This document shows, piece by piece, positions 53,722-62,919 of a stretch of DNA of 64,000 bases. The translations under genes and the position numbers were made by a program. The notes beneath the pieces are model-generated. The model saw nothing but the letters and a program-made list of their open reading frames with translations, was not told where the DNA came from and made no database searches. Numbering within the stretch: the stretch's first letter is position 1; each line of letters begins with the position of its first letter. The stretch is from Providencia hangzhouensis (lineage in GTDB: Bacteria; Pseudomonadota; Gammaproteobacteria; Enterobacterales; Enterobacteriaceae). The stretch is taken from contig NZ_CP135052.1 of the NCBI RefSeq assembly GCF_029193595.2, positions 1,302,001 through 1,366,000 of the forward strand. The letters run 5' to 3'.

Positions 53722-55659
53722 ATGAATAAGCAGAAAATGACGACCGCTCAGGCGTTGGTTAAATTTCTAAACCAACAATATGTTGATGTCGATGGTGAGC
53801 AGTATCCGTTTATTCAGGGAGTATTTACGATTTTTGGCCATGGTAACGTTGTGGGTTTAGGTCAGGCGCTTGAAGAGGCGCCTGGGCATCTACGTGTTTA
53901 TCAAGGTTGCAACGAGCAAGGCATGGCACATATTGCGACAGGCTTTGCCAAACAAAAAAAACGTAAACAAATTTTTGCGGTTACGTCCTCTGTTGGCCCA
54001 GGTGCTGCGAATATGATCACAGCTGCCGCAACAGCTACGGCGAATCGCATCCCACTGTTATTACTACCTGGCGATACTTTTGCAACACGTCAGCCAGATC
54101 CCGTTTTGCAGCAAGTTGAACAGTATGGCGACGGAACAATAAGCACGAATGATTGTTTTCGACCTGTCTCACGCTATTGGGATAGGATTTCACGGCCTGA
54201 ACAGCTAATGGCAGCCATGGTTAATGCAATGCGGGTGTTAACGGATCCTGCGGATACTGGCGCGGTAACCATTTGTCTACCTCAAGATGTTCAAGGCGAG
54301 GCGTGGGATTACCCCGATTATTTTTTCCAAAAACGCATCCATCGTATTGAACGTAGACCACCGACAACGGTGAGTATCGAAGAAGCCGTAAATCTAATTC
54401 GTAGCAAGAAAAAACCATTACTCATCTGTGGTGGTGGGGTACGTTATTCCGAAGCTCACGAGGCATTTTTACAGTTTGCTGAAGATTACCGTATTCCATT
54501 TGGCGAAACCCAAGCGGGTAAAAGTGTCGTCGTTGCTAGTCATCCCTTGAATATGGGTGGAATTGGCACTACAGGTGGGTTAGCCGCAAACTTGTTGGCT
54601 AAAGAAACTGACTTAGTGATTGGGGTGGGGACTCGCTTTACGGATTTTACCACCGCATCTAAATCTTTATTTAGTCATCCAAATGTAACCTTCTTAAATA
54701 TCAATGTTGCGGAATTCGATGCAAGTAAGTTAGATGCTTTGAAAGTTGTTGCAGATGCCAAAGAAGCACTTCAAGCACTGGATATAAAGCTGAAAGATTC
54801 TCACTATAAAGCTCAGTGGGGGGATGAAATTCAGCAGTCTAAACAACAGTGGAAAAATGAGCTGGAGCGCTTGTTTAGTATACAGTATCGGCCATTAGAT
54901 TTTGTCCCTGAAATTGCAGGCCATCTTGATGATAAGCTTGAAGAATACCGTAAAACGCTAGGTACAGAACTGGCACAAACACGGGTGCTAGGCTTGATGC
55001 AGCAATACATGGAAGACGATGCCATTATTGTGGGGGCAGCAGGTTCATTACCGGGAGATTTACAACGTATTTGGCTACCAAAACAGCGAGATACTTATCA
55101 TCTTGAATATGGTTATTCATGCATGGGGTATGAAATTGCCGCCGCTGTTGGTGCTAAAATCGCTGCGCCGAAGCAACCTGTTTATGCGATGGTCGGAGAT
55201 GGTTCTTATTTGATGTTACACAGCGAATTACAAACCGCGATTCAGGAGAATATTAAGGTCACCATCTTACTGTTTGATAATGCAGGATTTGGTTGTATTA
55301 ATAACCTGCAGATGAGCCAAGGAATGGGGAGTTTTGGTACAGAAAACCGCTACAGGAACCCACAAACGGGCTTGATGGATGGACCGTTAGTGAAGGTCGA
55401 TTTTGCTAAAAACGCAGAAAGCTATGGCTGTAAAAGTTATCGGGTACATGATGAGGAACAATTGATTGCCGCACTGAAAGACGCGAAGTCCCATTCGGGC
55501 TGTGTATTGATTGATATTAAAGTACTTCCGAAAACAATGACCGATGGTTATGAAGCTTGGTGGCGCACAGGCACGGCACAAGTTTCTAAAAAGCCTCAAA
55601 TAGTTGCTTCCGCTGAAAAAATTAAAGAGATGGTTGAACATAAAGTTCGTCTTTATTAA
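53722..55659 (+). CDS. iolD: Trihydroxycyclohexane-dione hydrolase (IolD)
   Basis: ThDP-dependent enzyme that opens the ring of 3D-(3,5/4)-trihydroxycyclohexane-1,2-dione to 5-deoxyglucuronate. 645 residues. The N-terminal domain has the [17 protein letters not shown] segment with the cofactor glutamate. The C-terminal ThDP motif is [29 protein letters not shown]. Belongs to the acetolactate synthase superfamily, but iol context and length identify IolD. Ends the iolAD unit at a terminator. Confidence 0.94.
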   Translation: MNKQKMTTAQALVKFLNQQYVDVDGEQYPFIQGVFTIFGHGNVVGLGQALEEAPGHLRVYQGCNEQGMAHIATGFAKQKKRKQIFAVTSSVGPGAANMITAAATATANRIPLLLLPGDTFATRQPDPVLQQVEQYGDGTISTNDCFRPVSRYWDRISRPEQLMAAMVNAMRVLTDPADTGAVTICLPQDVQGEAWDYPDYFFQKRIHRIERRPPTTVSIEEAVNLIRSKKKPLLICGGGVRYSEAHEAFLQFAEDYRIPFGETQAGKSVVVASHPLNMGGIGTTGGLAANLLAKETDLVIGVGTRFTDFTTASKSLFSHPNVTFLNINVAEFDASKLDALKVVADAKEALQALDIKLKDSHYKAQWGDEIQQSKQQWKNELERLFSIQYRPLDFVPEIAGHLDDKLEEYRKTLGTELAQTRVLGLMQQYMEDDAIIVGAAGSLPGDLQRIWLPKQRDTYHLEYGYSCMGYEIAAAVGAKIAAPKQPVYAMVGDGSYLMLHSELQTAIQENIKVTILLFDNAGFGCINNLQMSQGMGSFGTENRYRNPQTGLMDGPLVKVDFAKNAESYGCKSYRVHDEEQLIAALKDAKSHSGCVLIDIKVLPKTMTDGYEAWWRTGTAQVSKKPQIVASAEKIKEMVEHKVRLY

Positions 55660-55697
55660 TCAACATATTGCGCTAGTGCCTTATAGTGTCAAAATAA

Positions 55698-55735
55698 CTC
55701 GACGGTGTTTTACCGTCGAGGAATGTTTTTCGTTT
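55698..55735 (+). terminator. Terminator after iolD
   Basis: CTCGACGGT / ACCGTCGAG perfect 9-bp stem, 5-base loop, followed by a T-rich tail (GAATGTTTTTCGTTTTC). Located 39 bases past the iolD stop. Confidence 0.8.
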
Positions 55736-55833
55736 TCTTAATGAGTCAGATGTGTAACTAAGTAGGGTAGTTACTGGAAACTTAGCAGGGATTGCTTTGG
55801 TTTTTATTTGCATAGTGGTTATCACTTGCCGTT

Positions 55834-55914
55834 CTATATTCGTCATACTTCAAGTTAAATGGGGATAGCGTTACGCTCATCGCCAATACAACTCGAATCA
55901 TTTTGGATTATATA
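55834..55914. repeat. Degraded dispersed palindromic repeat
   Basis: Left end CGTCATACTTCAAGTT (55841-55856) and right end ACTCGAATCATTTTGGAT (55891-55908) are the recognisable ends of an enterobacterial repeat I recall as CATACTTCAAGTTGC...GCAACTCGAATTATTTTGGG. The centre is shortened. The right end recurs in the nrfA leader. Confidence 0.5.
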
Positions 55915-55937
55915 CCCAGCTTAGGCTGGGTTTTTTT
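55915..55937 (+). terminator. Second intrinsic terminator upstream of iolG
   Basis: CCCAGC-TTAG-GCTGGG followed by seven Ts: short but canonical, directly abutting the repeat. Confidence 0.75.
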
Positions 55938-55967
55938 ATGGATTTAATAGTTTAAAAATAATTTAAT

Positions 55968-55986
55968 TGAAATATATGTTTTATTT
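55968..55986. promoter_or_regulatory. Candidate IolR operator, distal iolG site
   Basis: TGAAATATATGTTTTATTT, same pattern as the site at 56170-56188, 256 bp before iolG. Confidence 0.45.
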
Positions 55987-56083
55987 CGAGACGAAGGAAG
56001 AGCAAAAAAAGAAGTTATGGAGAACTAATGTGCCAGCAAACACAGACTTTATTGTTAAATGCTGTTCGCTTACATTGTCAATT

Positions 56084-56099
56084 TGTGATCTGAATAACA
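56084..56099 (+). promoter_or_regulatory. Candidate CRP site ahead of iolG
   Basis: TGTGA-TCTGAA-TAACA fits TGTGA-N6-TCACA at nine of ten positions, with matching flanks (ATT before). Suggests catabolite control of iolG. Confidence 0.5.
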
Positions 56100-56169
56100 C
56101 TAAAAATACACTTTAATATAACATTTGTTATCTAGAGCCCAAAAATATAATTTTCAAAAAATTATAAAT

Positions 56170-56188
56170 TGAAATGAATGTTTTATTT
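56170..56188. promoter_or_regulatory. Candidate IolR operator ahead of iolG
   Basis: TGAAATGAATGTTTTATTT, 54 bp before the iolG start; similar placement to the iolA operator. Confidence 0.55.
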
Positions 56189-56241
56189 GGTATATTTCGT
56201 AATATCCAAATAGTGGATTTAAGGTATCAAGGAGCATTTGA

Positions 56242-57228
56242 ATGTTCAATATAGCACTATTCGGCGCAGGACGTATCGGACAGGTTCATGCTGTTAATAT
56301 TGCCGGCCATAAAGAAACCAAACTTTACTCTGTTATCGACCCTTACCAACCCAATGCGGTTGCCTTGGCTGAAAAATACCAAGCCAAAGTTCAGACAACA
56401 GAAGAAGCAATGCAAGACCCTAATATACAGGGTGTTTTAATCGCTTCAGCCACAGATACTCACGCTGATCTAATCGAACTAGCAGCCAAACATAAAAAAG
56501 TGATTTTCTGTGAAAAACCTGTTCACCTCGACCTTGAGCGTGTGAAGCAGTGTTTAAAAAGCGTAAAAGAACATAACGTTCCACTGTTTATTGGTTTTAA
56601 CCGTCGCTATGATCCTCAATTTCGCCACTTGAAAAATTTATTCCAACAAGGCGCGATTGGTAAAGCAGAATCTTTAATTATCACATCTCGTGACCCGTCA
56701 CCACCACCTGCAGAATATGTTAAAGTCTCCGGTGGTATGTTCAGAGATATGACTATTCATGACTTTGATATGGCGCGCTTTATGATTGGCGAGGAGCCTT
56801 GCTCTGTCTACGCACAAGGCAGCAATGTTGTTGACCCTGCGATCGGCCAAGCCGGTGATATTGATACCGCGTTTATTATCTTAAAATTCCCATCAGGCGC
56901 AATGGCGACCATCTCTAACAGCCGTCGTTCAGGTTATGGCTATGACCAACGCATTGAATTACATGGTGAAAAAGGATTATTAACGGCTGGTAATATTAAA
57001 GAGAATAGTGTTGCGCTGTTAAGTGAAGTTGGGTGCTTATCGGCCAAGCCAGAGTATTTCTTCTTACAACGTTACCACGAAGCATACCAAGCAGAGTGGC
57101 AGCATTTTGTTGATATCTTAGCAGGCCGTGCGGAATCTGAAACGACAGGGACCGATGGTGAATTGGCTTTATATCTTGCAGACAAAGCACTGGAGTCACT
57201 CAAAACAGGTAAAGAAGTTAAATTGTAA
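56242..57228 (+). CDS. iolG: Inositol 2-dehydrogenase (IolG)
   Basis: NAD-dependent oxidation of myo-inositol to 2-keto-myo-inositol, the first pathway step. 328 residues of the Gfo/Idh/MocA family: Rossmann ALFGAGRIGQVHAVNI at residues 5-20 and catalytic EKP in IFCEKPVHLDLE near residue 97. MFRDMTIHDFDMARFM holds the Asp/His pair of inositol dehydrogenases. Own promoter region with CRP-like and IolR-like sites. AAGGAGC ribosome-binding site. Confidence 0.92.
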   Translation: MFNIALFGAGRIGQVHAVNIAGHKETKLYSVIDPYQPNAVALAEKYQAKVQTTEEAMQDPNIQGVLIASATDTHADLIELAAKHKKVIFCEKPVHLDLERVKQCLKSVKEHNVPLFIGFNRRYDPQFRHLKNLFQQGAIGKAESLIITSRDPSPPPAEYVKVSGGMFRDMTIHDFDMARFMIGEEPCSVYAQGSNVVDPAIGQAGDIDTAFIILKFPSGAMATISNSRRSGYGYDQRIELHGEKGLLTAGNIKENSVALLSEVGCLSAKPEYFFLQRYHEAYQAEWQHFVDILAGRAESETTGTDGELALYLADKALESLKTGKEVKL

Positions 57229-57621
57229 TTAATGCGGTAATACTATTTAACTTGATTATAGACTTGCGGTTAAAAATTAATTTTTGGCCGCAATAGTAAA
57301 TATATTCATTTATTAATGAGTATATAAAATACTGATATTACATTTTATTTAATACTCTTTAGGCTTTCAATATTCCGAGATTAATTGAGGCTTTTTATAA
57401 TCTTACTTTCTTTAATTTAACTGATGTATTCATCGTTTTAAATTTGCGAAATCTATTTTCAAAGAGTTTATCGATCAGGCCTAAAGCTAGCAAAGTAGCG
57501 ATTCAAACCAGAGTGCCAGAAACTTATTTCATTATTTAATATTTAACATTAAACATTTATTTAAATATTGAAAAATTGTTTTTTTGGTAAGACATAATGA
57601 TTCAAATAATAAGGTAATAAT
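57229..57621. other. Gap between iolG and iolT
   Basis: 393 bp, AT-rich, no gene. It must contain the iolT promoter. TGAAAAATTGTTTTTTTGG at 57569-57587 is a poor relative of the operator motif. No terminator is obvious after iolG. Confidence 0.45.
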
Positions 57622-59028
57622 ATGTCATTAATCATGAATCTCAATCAACAACAGAGAAAAAGGTTGCACCAAATAACCTTGGTTGCAACCTTTGGTGGAT
57701 TACTATTTGGTTATGATACTGGTGTCATTAACGGTGCATTTTCATCACTGAAAGAAAACATGGGCTTAACGCCAACCACAGAAGGGCTGGTAATGAGTGT
57801 CCTATTAGTGGGCGCAGCACTAGGCAGTGTTTGTGGTGGACGTGTAGCAGACTTTGTCGGGCGCCGTACTTATTTGCTTTACCTCTCATTTCTGTTTTTA
57901 TTTGGGGCATTTTTATCTGCGGCAGCCCCAAATATTGAAGTTCTTCTTATTGCTCGGTTTATATTGGGCTTTGCGGTGGGTGGAGCCTCTGTGACGGCAC
58001 CGACATTTATTTCTGAAGTGGCTCCGACTGAAATGCGGGGGAAGCTCACTGGGTTAAATGAAGTTGCTATTGTTATCGGGCAGCTAGCAGCATTTGCTAT
58101 TAATGCGATTATCGGTTCAATTTGGGGCCATCTTCCTGATGTTTGGCGTTATATGCTGTTAGTACAAGCCGTGCCCGCGTTGTGCTTGCTATTTGGTATG
58201 TGGAAAGCGCCTGAAAGCCCACGTTGGTTAATGAGTAAAAACCGTCGTGAAGAAGCCTTGAAAATACTGAAGCAAATTCGTCCTGAAAAACGTGCAATTC
58301 AAGAATATGAAGATATCGTGACGTTATTAGATGTTGAAGCTGCGGAAGCTAAACGTCATCCGAATGCCAATAAACAAAATTTAGCGTTAATTTTTAATAC
58401 ACCTTGGATTTTTAAATTGGTTTTAATTGGGATGGTGTGGGCGGCATTACAGCAAACAACTGGGGTTAACGTTATTATGTATTATGGCACAGAAATTCTC
58501 AAAACAGCGGGTTTTTCTGAGCAAACATCTTTAGTTTTCAACGTATTAAATGGTGTTTTTTCTGTTGGTGGTATGGTGATAGGGGTGTTATTCCTTGTTG
58601 ACCGATTTAAACGTAAGACACTGATTGTTGGTGGTTTTGCGCTAATGGCATCGTTACACTTATTAATTGCAGCTACAGACTACTTTTTAACCGGGGATGT
58701 TAAAGCAACATTAATTTGGTTACTTGGCGCAGTGTTTGTTGGGGTTATGCAAGGAACGATGGGCTTTTTAACGTGGGTGGTACTTGCTGAGCTATTCCCA
58801 CTTAAAATTCGTGGGTTATCCATGGGGATCTCGGTCTTCTTTATGTGGATTATGAATGCGATTGTGAGTTATTTATTCCCTGTATTACAAGCAGAACTTG
58901 GTTTAGGTCCGGTATTCTTAATTTTTGCGGTAATAAACTACTTAGCTATCGTTTTTGTCGTGAAGTTATTGCCAGAAACATCAAACAAATCATTAGAGCA
59001 ATTAGAAGAAGAGCTCTCATCAATGTAA
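57622..59028 (+). CDS. iolT: MFS sugar-porter, probable myo-inositol transporter
   Basis: A 468-residue proton symporter with twelve helices of the sugar porter family. Signatures: GGLLFGYDTGVINGAF (residues 26-41), VCGGRVADFVGRR (loop 2-3), APTFISEVAPTEMRGKLTGLNEVAIVIGQL, PESPRWLMSKNR, QQTTGVNVIMYYG and PETSNKSLEQLEEEL. It looks like the IolT major inositol transporter group, and its place between iolG and the second dehydrogenase supports inositol as substrate. Followed 54 bp later by the EIIA gene. Confidence 0.88.
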   Translation: MSLIMNLNQQQRKRLHQITLVATFGGLLFGYDTGVINGAFSSLKENMGLTPTTEGLVMSVLLVGAALGSVCGGRVADFVGRRTYLLYLSFLFLFGAFLSAAAPNIEVLLIARFILGFAVGGASVTAPTFISEVAPTEMRGKLTGLNEVAIVIGQLAAFAINAIIGSIWGHLPDVWRYMLLVQAVPALCLLFGMWKAPESPRWLMSKNRREEALKILKQIRPEKRAIQEYEDIVTLLDVEAAEAKRHPNANKQNLALIFNTPWIFKLVLIGMVWAALQQTTGVNVIMYYGTEILKTAGFSEQTSLVFNVLNGVFSVGGMVIGVLFLVDRFKRKTLIVGGFALMASLHLLIAATDYFLTGDVKATLIWLLGAVFVGVMQGTMGFLTWVVLAELFPLKIRGLSMGISVFFMWIMNAIVSYLFPVLQAELGLGPVFLIFAVINYLAIVFVVKLLPETSNKSLEQLEEELSSM

Positions 59029-59082
59029 TTATTACTTATTGGTGGTGTGAATATACCTAATTAACTTAATCGAGGGTTGGAT

Positions 59083-59511
59083 ATGATAGAACAACTAACC
59101 ACAAGTAATTTGCATTTAGGTTGTCAGGCAAGAAATAAAGCTGAAGTACTCAAAATGGTTGGTACGGAATTTAAAAATAAAGGTTATGTTGATAGGGATT
59201 GTGTACATTTCTTAACGGAAAGGGAGCAACAGATATCAACATTCTTGGGGAATGGCATCACGTTGCCACATCTACCTAAGTCCGCCAATGATATTATCTT
59301 GCATACCGGTGTTGAAATTTTTCAATTTCCTGACGGTGTTATTTGGGACAGAACCAATGTGATGTTTATTGCCATAGGCGTGATTGCAAAATCAAGGGAA
59401 CATATTGATGTGCTTAGGGAAATTGCGTTGATTTTTAGTGACGAATTTATTGCCAATGCATTGTCTCTGACCTCAAGTAAAGAAGAGTTTTTAAGTATTC
59501 TTCATCGTTAA
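59083..59511 (+). CDS. Orphan PTS EIIA (mannitol/fructose type) domain protein
   Basis: A 142-residue single-domain EIIA of the fructose/mannitol class. The phosphorylatable histidine is His63 in NGITLPHLP, matching the family's GIAxPH, and the C-terminal SREHIDVLREIALIFSDE is also typical. No EIIB or EIIC gene is adjacent; the transporter next door is an MFS symporter. I start it at ATG 59083 with GAGGG six bases ahead (TTG 59077 is possible). A regulatory role, for example on transport, is inference. Confidence 0.8.
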   Translation: MIEQLTTSNLHLGCQARNKAEVLKMVGTEFKNKGYVDRDCVHFLTEREQQISTFLGNGITLPHLPKSANDIILHTGVEIFQFPDGVIWDRTNVMFIAIGVIAKSREHIDVLREIALIFSDEFIANALSLTSSKEEFLSILHR

Positions 59512-59825
59512 TTTTTAGTTCTGAAGAGAGTATGGGATCTTGCCAGATCCCATACTCAATAAATTTCATTTTTAGTTATTCTACTTCATTTTATTCCATC
59601 TCATCTTGACTCTATTATTTTTCCTTTCTTTAAATTTAATATTTATTTTCTTATAAATTAATTAATTACACTAAAAATTAACGTTAGATCACATAATGAA
59701 ATTAATGTTTCTAATAATATTGAAAATGAAACGAATGTTCCGTATAACATCATTATTGAAATAAAATCTGGAACGAATATTGGGCCAGCTATTGCACTAC
59801 AGGAAATGAGCGAGAGGTAGAACAG
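59512..59825. promoter_or_regulatory. Operator-rich region ahead of the second inositol dehydrogenase
   Basis: 314 bp. TAGATCACATAA (59685-59696, as ahead of iolA) is followed immediately by TGAAATTAATGTTTCTAAT (59697-59715), then TGAAACGAATGTTCCGTAT (59727-59745), exactly 30 bp on, and a weak third copy at 59769. No gene is seen in the region. Confidence 0.55.
59697..59745. promoter_or_regulatory. Paired candidate IolR operators
   Basis: Two 19-bp motifs (59697-59715, 59727-59745) with start-to-start distance 30 bp, both fitting TGAAAYRAATRTTTYATWT at most positions. They lie 81-129 bp before the next gene. Confidence 0.6.
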
Positions 59826-60959
59826 ATGAAAGAGATCCGTATCGGGATGATAGGTACTGGCTATATAGGACGAGCTCATGCCATTGCTTATGCACAAGCA
59901 CCAACCGTTTTTCCATTGCAGGGGAAATTGGTTCGCGAAATGATTGCAGAAATTACCCCTGAGCTAGCACAAACCCGAGCTCAGGAAATGGGTTTTAATC
60001 GTGCAACGGATGACTGGCGCAAATTAGTTGCAGATCCAAATATTGATGTAGTAGATATTTGCTCGCCTAATTTCCTGCACAAAGAAATGGCAATGGAGGC
60101 AATTAAGCATGGTAAACATGTTTATTGTGAAAAACCATTAGCACTCAATTCTGAAGATGCCAAAGAAATGGTCGAAGCGGCTAAACAAGCCGGCGTCTTA
60201 ACGTTAGTGGGTTTTAACTATATGAAAAACCCAACTTCGCAGCTAGCCAAAGAAATCATTGCAAATGGCGAAATCGGGGAAGTTATCCATTTTTATGGCA
60301 CTCATAATGAAGATTATATGGCTGACCCTAGCGCTCCAATTCACTGGCATTGTTTTAAAGAAAAAGCAGGGTTAGGTGCTTTGGGGGACTTGTCTGCACA
60401 CATTATCAATATGGCGCAATTCCTAGTAGGGGATATTGAAACCGTCTGTGGTGATATGGAAATTGTGATTAAACAGCGCCCTGAAAAAACGGGTTCAACC
60501 GTTATGGTTACGGTTGAAAATGAAGACCAAGCGCATGCCATGGTACGTTTTGCTGGTGGCGCAATGGGCGTCATTGAAACTTCACGAATCGCAGCTGGCC
60601 GTAAAATGGGGCTAACCTATGTGGTGACCGGCACCAAAGGAACGTTGTCTTTCACTCAAGAAAGAATGGCAGAGCTAAAGCTCTATCGCCATGATGAACC
60701 TAGCAACCGCCAAGGTTTTAAAACAATTTTTGTTGGGCCAGAACACCCGGATTATGCACCATTTTGTAATGCTGCAGGTCATGGTATTGGCTTCAATGAC
60801 CAAAAAACAGTTGAAGTGCGTGATTTAATTGATGGCGTTGCAACAGGGCAGCCAATGTGGCCTGATTTTGAAGAAGGCTGGAAAGTATCACGAATATTAG
60901 ACGCGATAGCACGTTCATATGACGAACAACGTTGGGTTAACGTTAAAGAAATCAATTAA
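59826..60959 (+). CDS. Second Gfo/Idh/MocA inositol-type dehydrogenase
   Basis: A 377-residue NAD(P)-dependent dehydrogenase. Rossmann motif IGMIGTGYIGRAHAIAY near the N terminus, catalytic EKP in VYCEKPLALNSED, and the C-terminal beta-sheet domain with GALGDLSAHIINMAQFL. It is a distant paralogue of iolG, like the second inositol dehydrogenase genes in Salmonella and Bacillus iol loci (scyllo- or other inositol stereoisomers, or 2-keto interconversion). First gene of a unit running into iolC and iolE. Substrate not determined from sequence. Confidence 0.85.
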   Translation: MKEIRIGMIGTGYIGRAHAIAYAQAPTVFPLQGKLVREMIAEITPELAQTRAQEMGFNRATDDWRKLVADPNIDVVDICSPNFLHKEMAMEAIKHGKHVYCEKPLALNSEDAKEMVEAAKQAGVLTLVGFNYMKNPTSQLAKEIIANGEIGEVIHFYGTHNEDYMADPSAPIHWHCFKEKAGLGALGDLSAHIINMAQFLVGDIETVCGDMEIVIKQRPEKTGSTVMVTVENEDQAHAMVRFAGGAMGVIETSRIAAGRKMGLTYVVTGTKGTLSFTQERMAELKLYRHDEPSNRQGFKTIFVGPEHPDYAPFCNAAGHGIGFNDQKTVEVRDLIDGVATGQPMWPDFEEGWKVSRILDAIARSYDEQRWVNVKEIN

Positions 60960-60984
60960 TTCTGTTGTAGTTAAGGGGTAATTA

Positions 60985-62889
60985 ATGGATAAGCAGAAGA
61001 AGTTAGATGTTATCTGTATGGGCCGTATTGCCGTTGACCTGTACGGACAACAGATAGGTTCTCGTTTAGAAGATGTGAGCTCGTTTGCCAAATATTTAGG
61101 CGGCTCTTCAGGAAACGTTGCATTCGGCACTGCAATACAAGGATTGAAATCATCAATGCTTGCCCGTGTGGGGGATGAACACATGGGGCGCTTTTTACGT
61201 GAGGAGTTACAGCGTGTAGGCTGTGATACTAGCCATCTTATTACAGACAAAGACAGATTAACGGCATTAGTTATCTTAGGGATTAAAGATCAGGATACTT
61301 TCCCATTAATTTTCTATCGTGATAACTGCGCAGATATGGCGATTACGCCAGACGATTTCTCTGAAGAATATATTGCATCTGCACGCTGCTTGGCAATTAC
61401 AGGAACGCATTTATCTAACCCGAAAACTCGCGCGGCAGTACTAAAAGCGTTGGAATATGCTAAACGTAATAATGTCAAAACAGCCATTGATATTGATTAT
61501 CGCCCGGTCTTATGGGGACTGACCTCTTTGGGTGATGGTGAAACGCGTTTTATTGCTTCCGATAGTGTCACGCAACAACTGCAAGACGTATTATCGATGT
61601 TCGATTTGATTGTCGGTACAGAAGAAGAATTTCATATTGCAGGCGGGACGACGGATACCGTACAAGCACTTAAGAACATTCGCCAATTAACGGATGCGGA
61701 ACTGGTGTGTAAACGCGGCTCTCTTGGCTGCTCGGTATTTAGTGGTGAGATCCCAGAAACGTTGGACGAAGGGATCACCGTTCATGGTGTGAGAGTTGAA
61801 GTTCTCAACGTATTAGGTGCCGGTGATGCATTTATGTCTGGCCTACTTCGCGGTTATCTAAACGGCGATGGTTGGGAAAAAGCCTGCGCTTATGCGAATG
61901 CTTGTGGGGCTTTAGTGGTTTCGCGCCATGGCTGTGCGCCTGCAATGCCAACAAAAATCGAGTTGGATAATTACCTTGAGCGTGCAGCAGCAGTTACACG
62001 CCCAGATCTCGACCCGATGCTTAACCATTTGCACCGTGTGACTTCACGTAGCACACAATGGAATGAACTTTGTGTTATGGCATTTGACCACCGCATTCAA
62101 TTTGTTGATATGGCACGCCTCGCAGGGGTTGATATCTCTTGCATTCCAACCCTGAAAAAATTGATTTACCGCGCTAGTAGTGAAGTGGCCGAAGAGGCAA
62201 ATCTGCAGGGGAAAGCAGGGTTACTCTGTGATAGTACATTTGGCCAAGACGTATTGAATGATGTAACCGGCCGTGGTTGGTGGATAGGCCGCCCAATTGA
62301 GCTACCTGCGTCAAGACCATTATGCTTAGAGCATGGGAATATTGGCTCTCAGCTGATTAGCTGGCCAAAAGAGCATATTGTCAAATGTTTGGTATTTTTT
62401 CACCCAGAAGACAACCATCCACTGCGCTTAGAGCAAGAAAAAACGGTTCAAGAAGTGTATAGCGCTTGCTGCCAATCAGGGCATGAATTGTTGCTCGAGG
62501 TGATATTGCCCGCAGATATGGAACGCAACGATGAGCTGTATTTACGCGCAATCAAACGCTTCTATAACTTAAGTATAAAACCAGATTGGTGGAAATTGCC
62601 ACCACTACAAGCGGAAAACTGGGATGCAGTTGATCAATTAATTCAAGAACGTGACCCTTATTGCCGCGGTGTCGTGCTCTTAGGACTTGACGCACCACAA
62701 GCTGAGCTACAAGCAGGCTTCAACGCAGCCGCTGGGAAATCAATCGTCAAAGGATTTGCTGTTGGCCGCACTTTATTTGGTAAGCCTTCGTTGGAGTGGA
62801 TGAAAGGTGAAATCAATGACGATGAGCTGGTGCAGAAAATCAAAACCAATTACTTAAACCTGATAGCCCTATGGCGTCAGCGTAAATAA
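60985..62889 (+). CDS. iolC: IolC kinase fused to a DUF2090 aldolase-like domain
   Basis: A 634-residue two-domain protein. Residues 1-325 are a PfkB sugar kinase (YLGGSSGNVAFGTAIQG; catalytic VLGAGDAFMSGLLRG near 275) that phosphorylates 5-dehydro-2-deoxygluconate. Residues 340-634 are a DUF2090 domain (HRIQFVDMARLAG onwards), usually taken as the class I aldolase splitting the product to dihydroxyacetone phosphate and malonate semialdehyde, so no separate iolJ is needed. AAGGGG ribosome-binding site, 25 bp after the dehydrogenase. Confidence 0.9.
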   Translation: MDKQKKLDVICMGRIAVDLYGQQIGSRLEDVSSFAKYLGGSSGNVAFGTAIQGLKSSMLARVGDEHMGRFLREELQRVGCDTSHLITDKDRLTALVILGIKDQDTFPLIFYRDNCADMAITPDDFSEEYIASARCLAITGTHLSNPKTRAAVLKALEYAKRNNVKTAIDIDYRPVLWGLTSLGDGETRFIASDSVTQQLQDVLSMFDLIVGTEEEFHIAGGTTDTVQALKNIRQLTDAELVCKRGSLGCSVFSGEIPETLDEGITVHGVRVEVLNVLGAGDAFMSGLLRGYLNGDGWEKACAYANACGALVVSRHGCAPAMPTKIELDNYLERAAAVTRPDLDPMLNHLHRVTSRSTQWNELCVMAFDHRIQFVDMARLAGVDISCIPTLKKLIYRASSEVAEEANLQGKAGLLCDSTFGQDVLNDVTGRGWWIGRPIELPASRPLCLEHGNIGSQLISWPKEHIVKCLVFFHPEDNHPLRLEQEKTVQEVYSACCQSGHELLLEVILPADMERNDELYLRAIKRFYNLSIKPDWWKLPPLQAENWDAVDQLIQERDPYCRGVVLLGLDAPQAELQAGFNAAAGKSIVKGFAVGRTLFGKPSLEWMKGEINDDELVQKIKTNYLNLIALWRQRK

Positions 62890-62919
62890 TATTACTTTTA
62901 CCTACACAGGAGCTTCATC

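Larger units (their letters stand above)
55660..56241. other. iolD-iolG gap: terminators, repeat and operators
   Basis: 582 bp without a gene. It contains the iolD terminator, a degraded dispersed repeat with a second terminator, two operator-like motifs (55968-55986, 56170-56188) and a CRP-like site (56084-56099), so iolG has its own regulated promoter. Confidence 0.6.
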
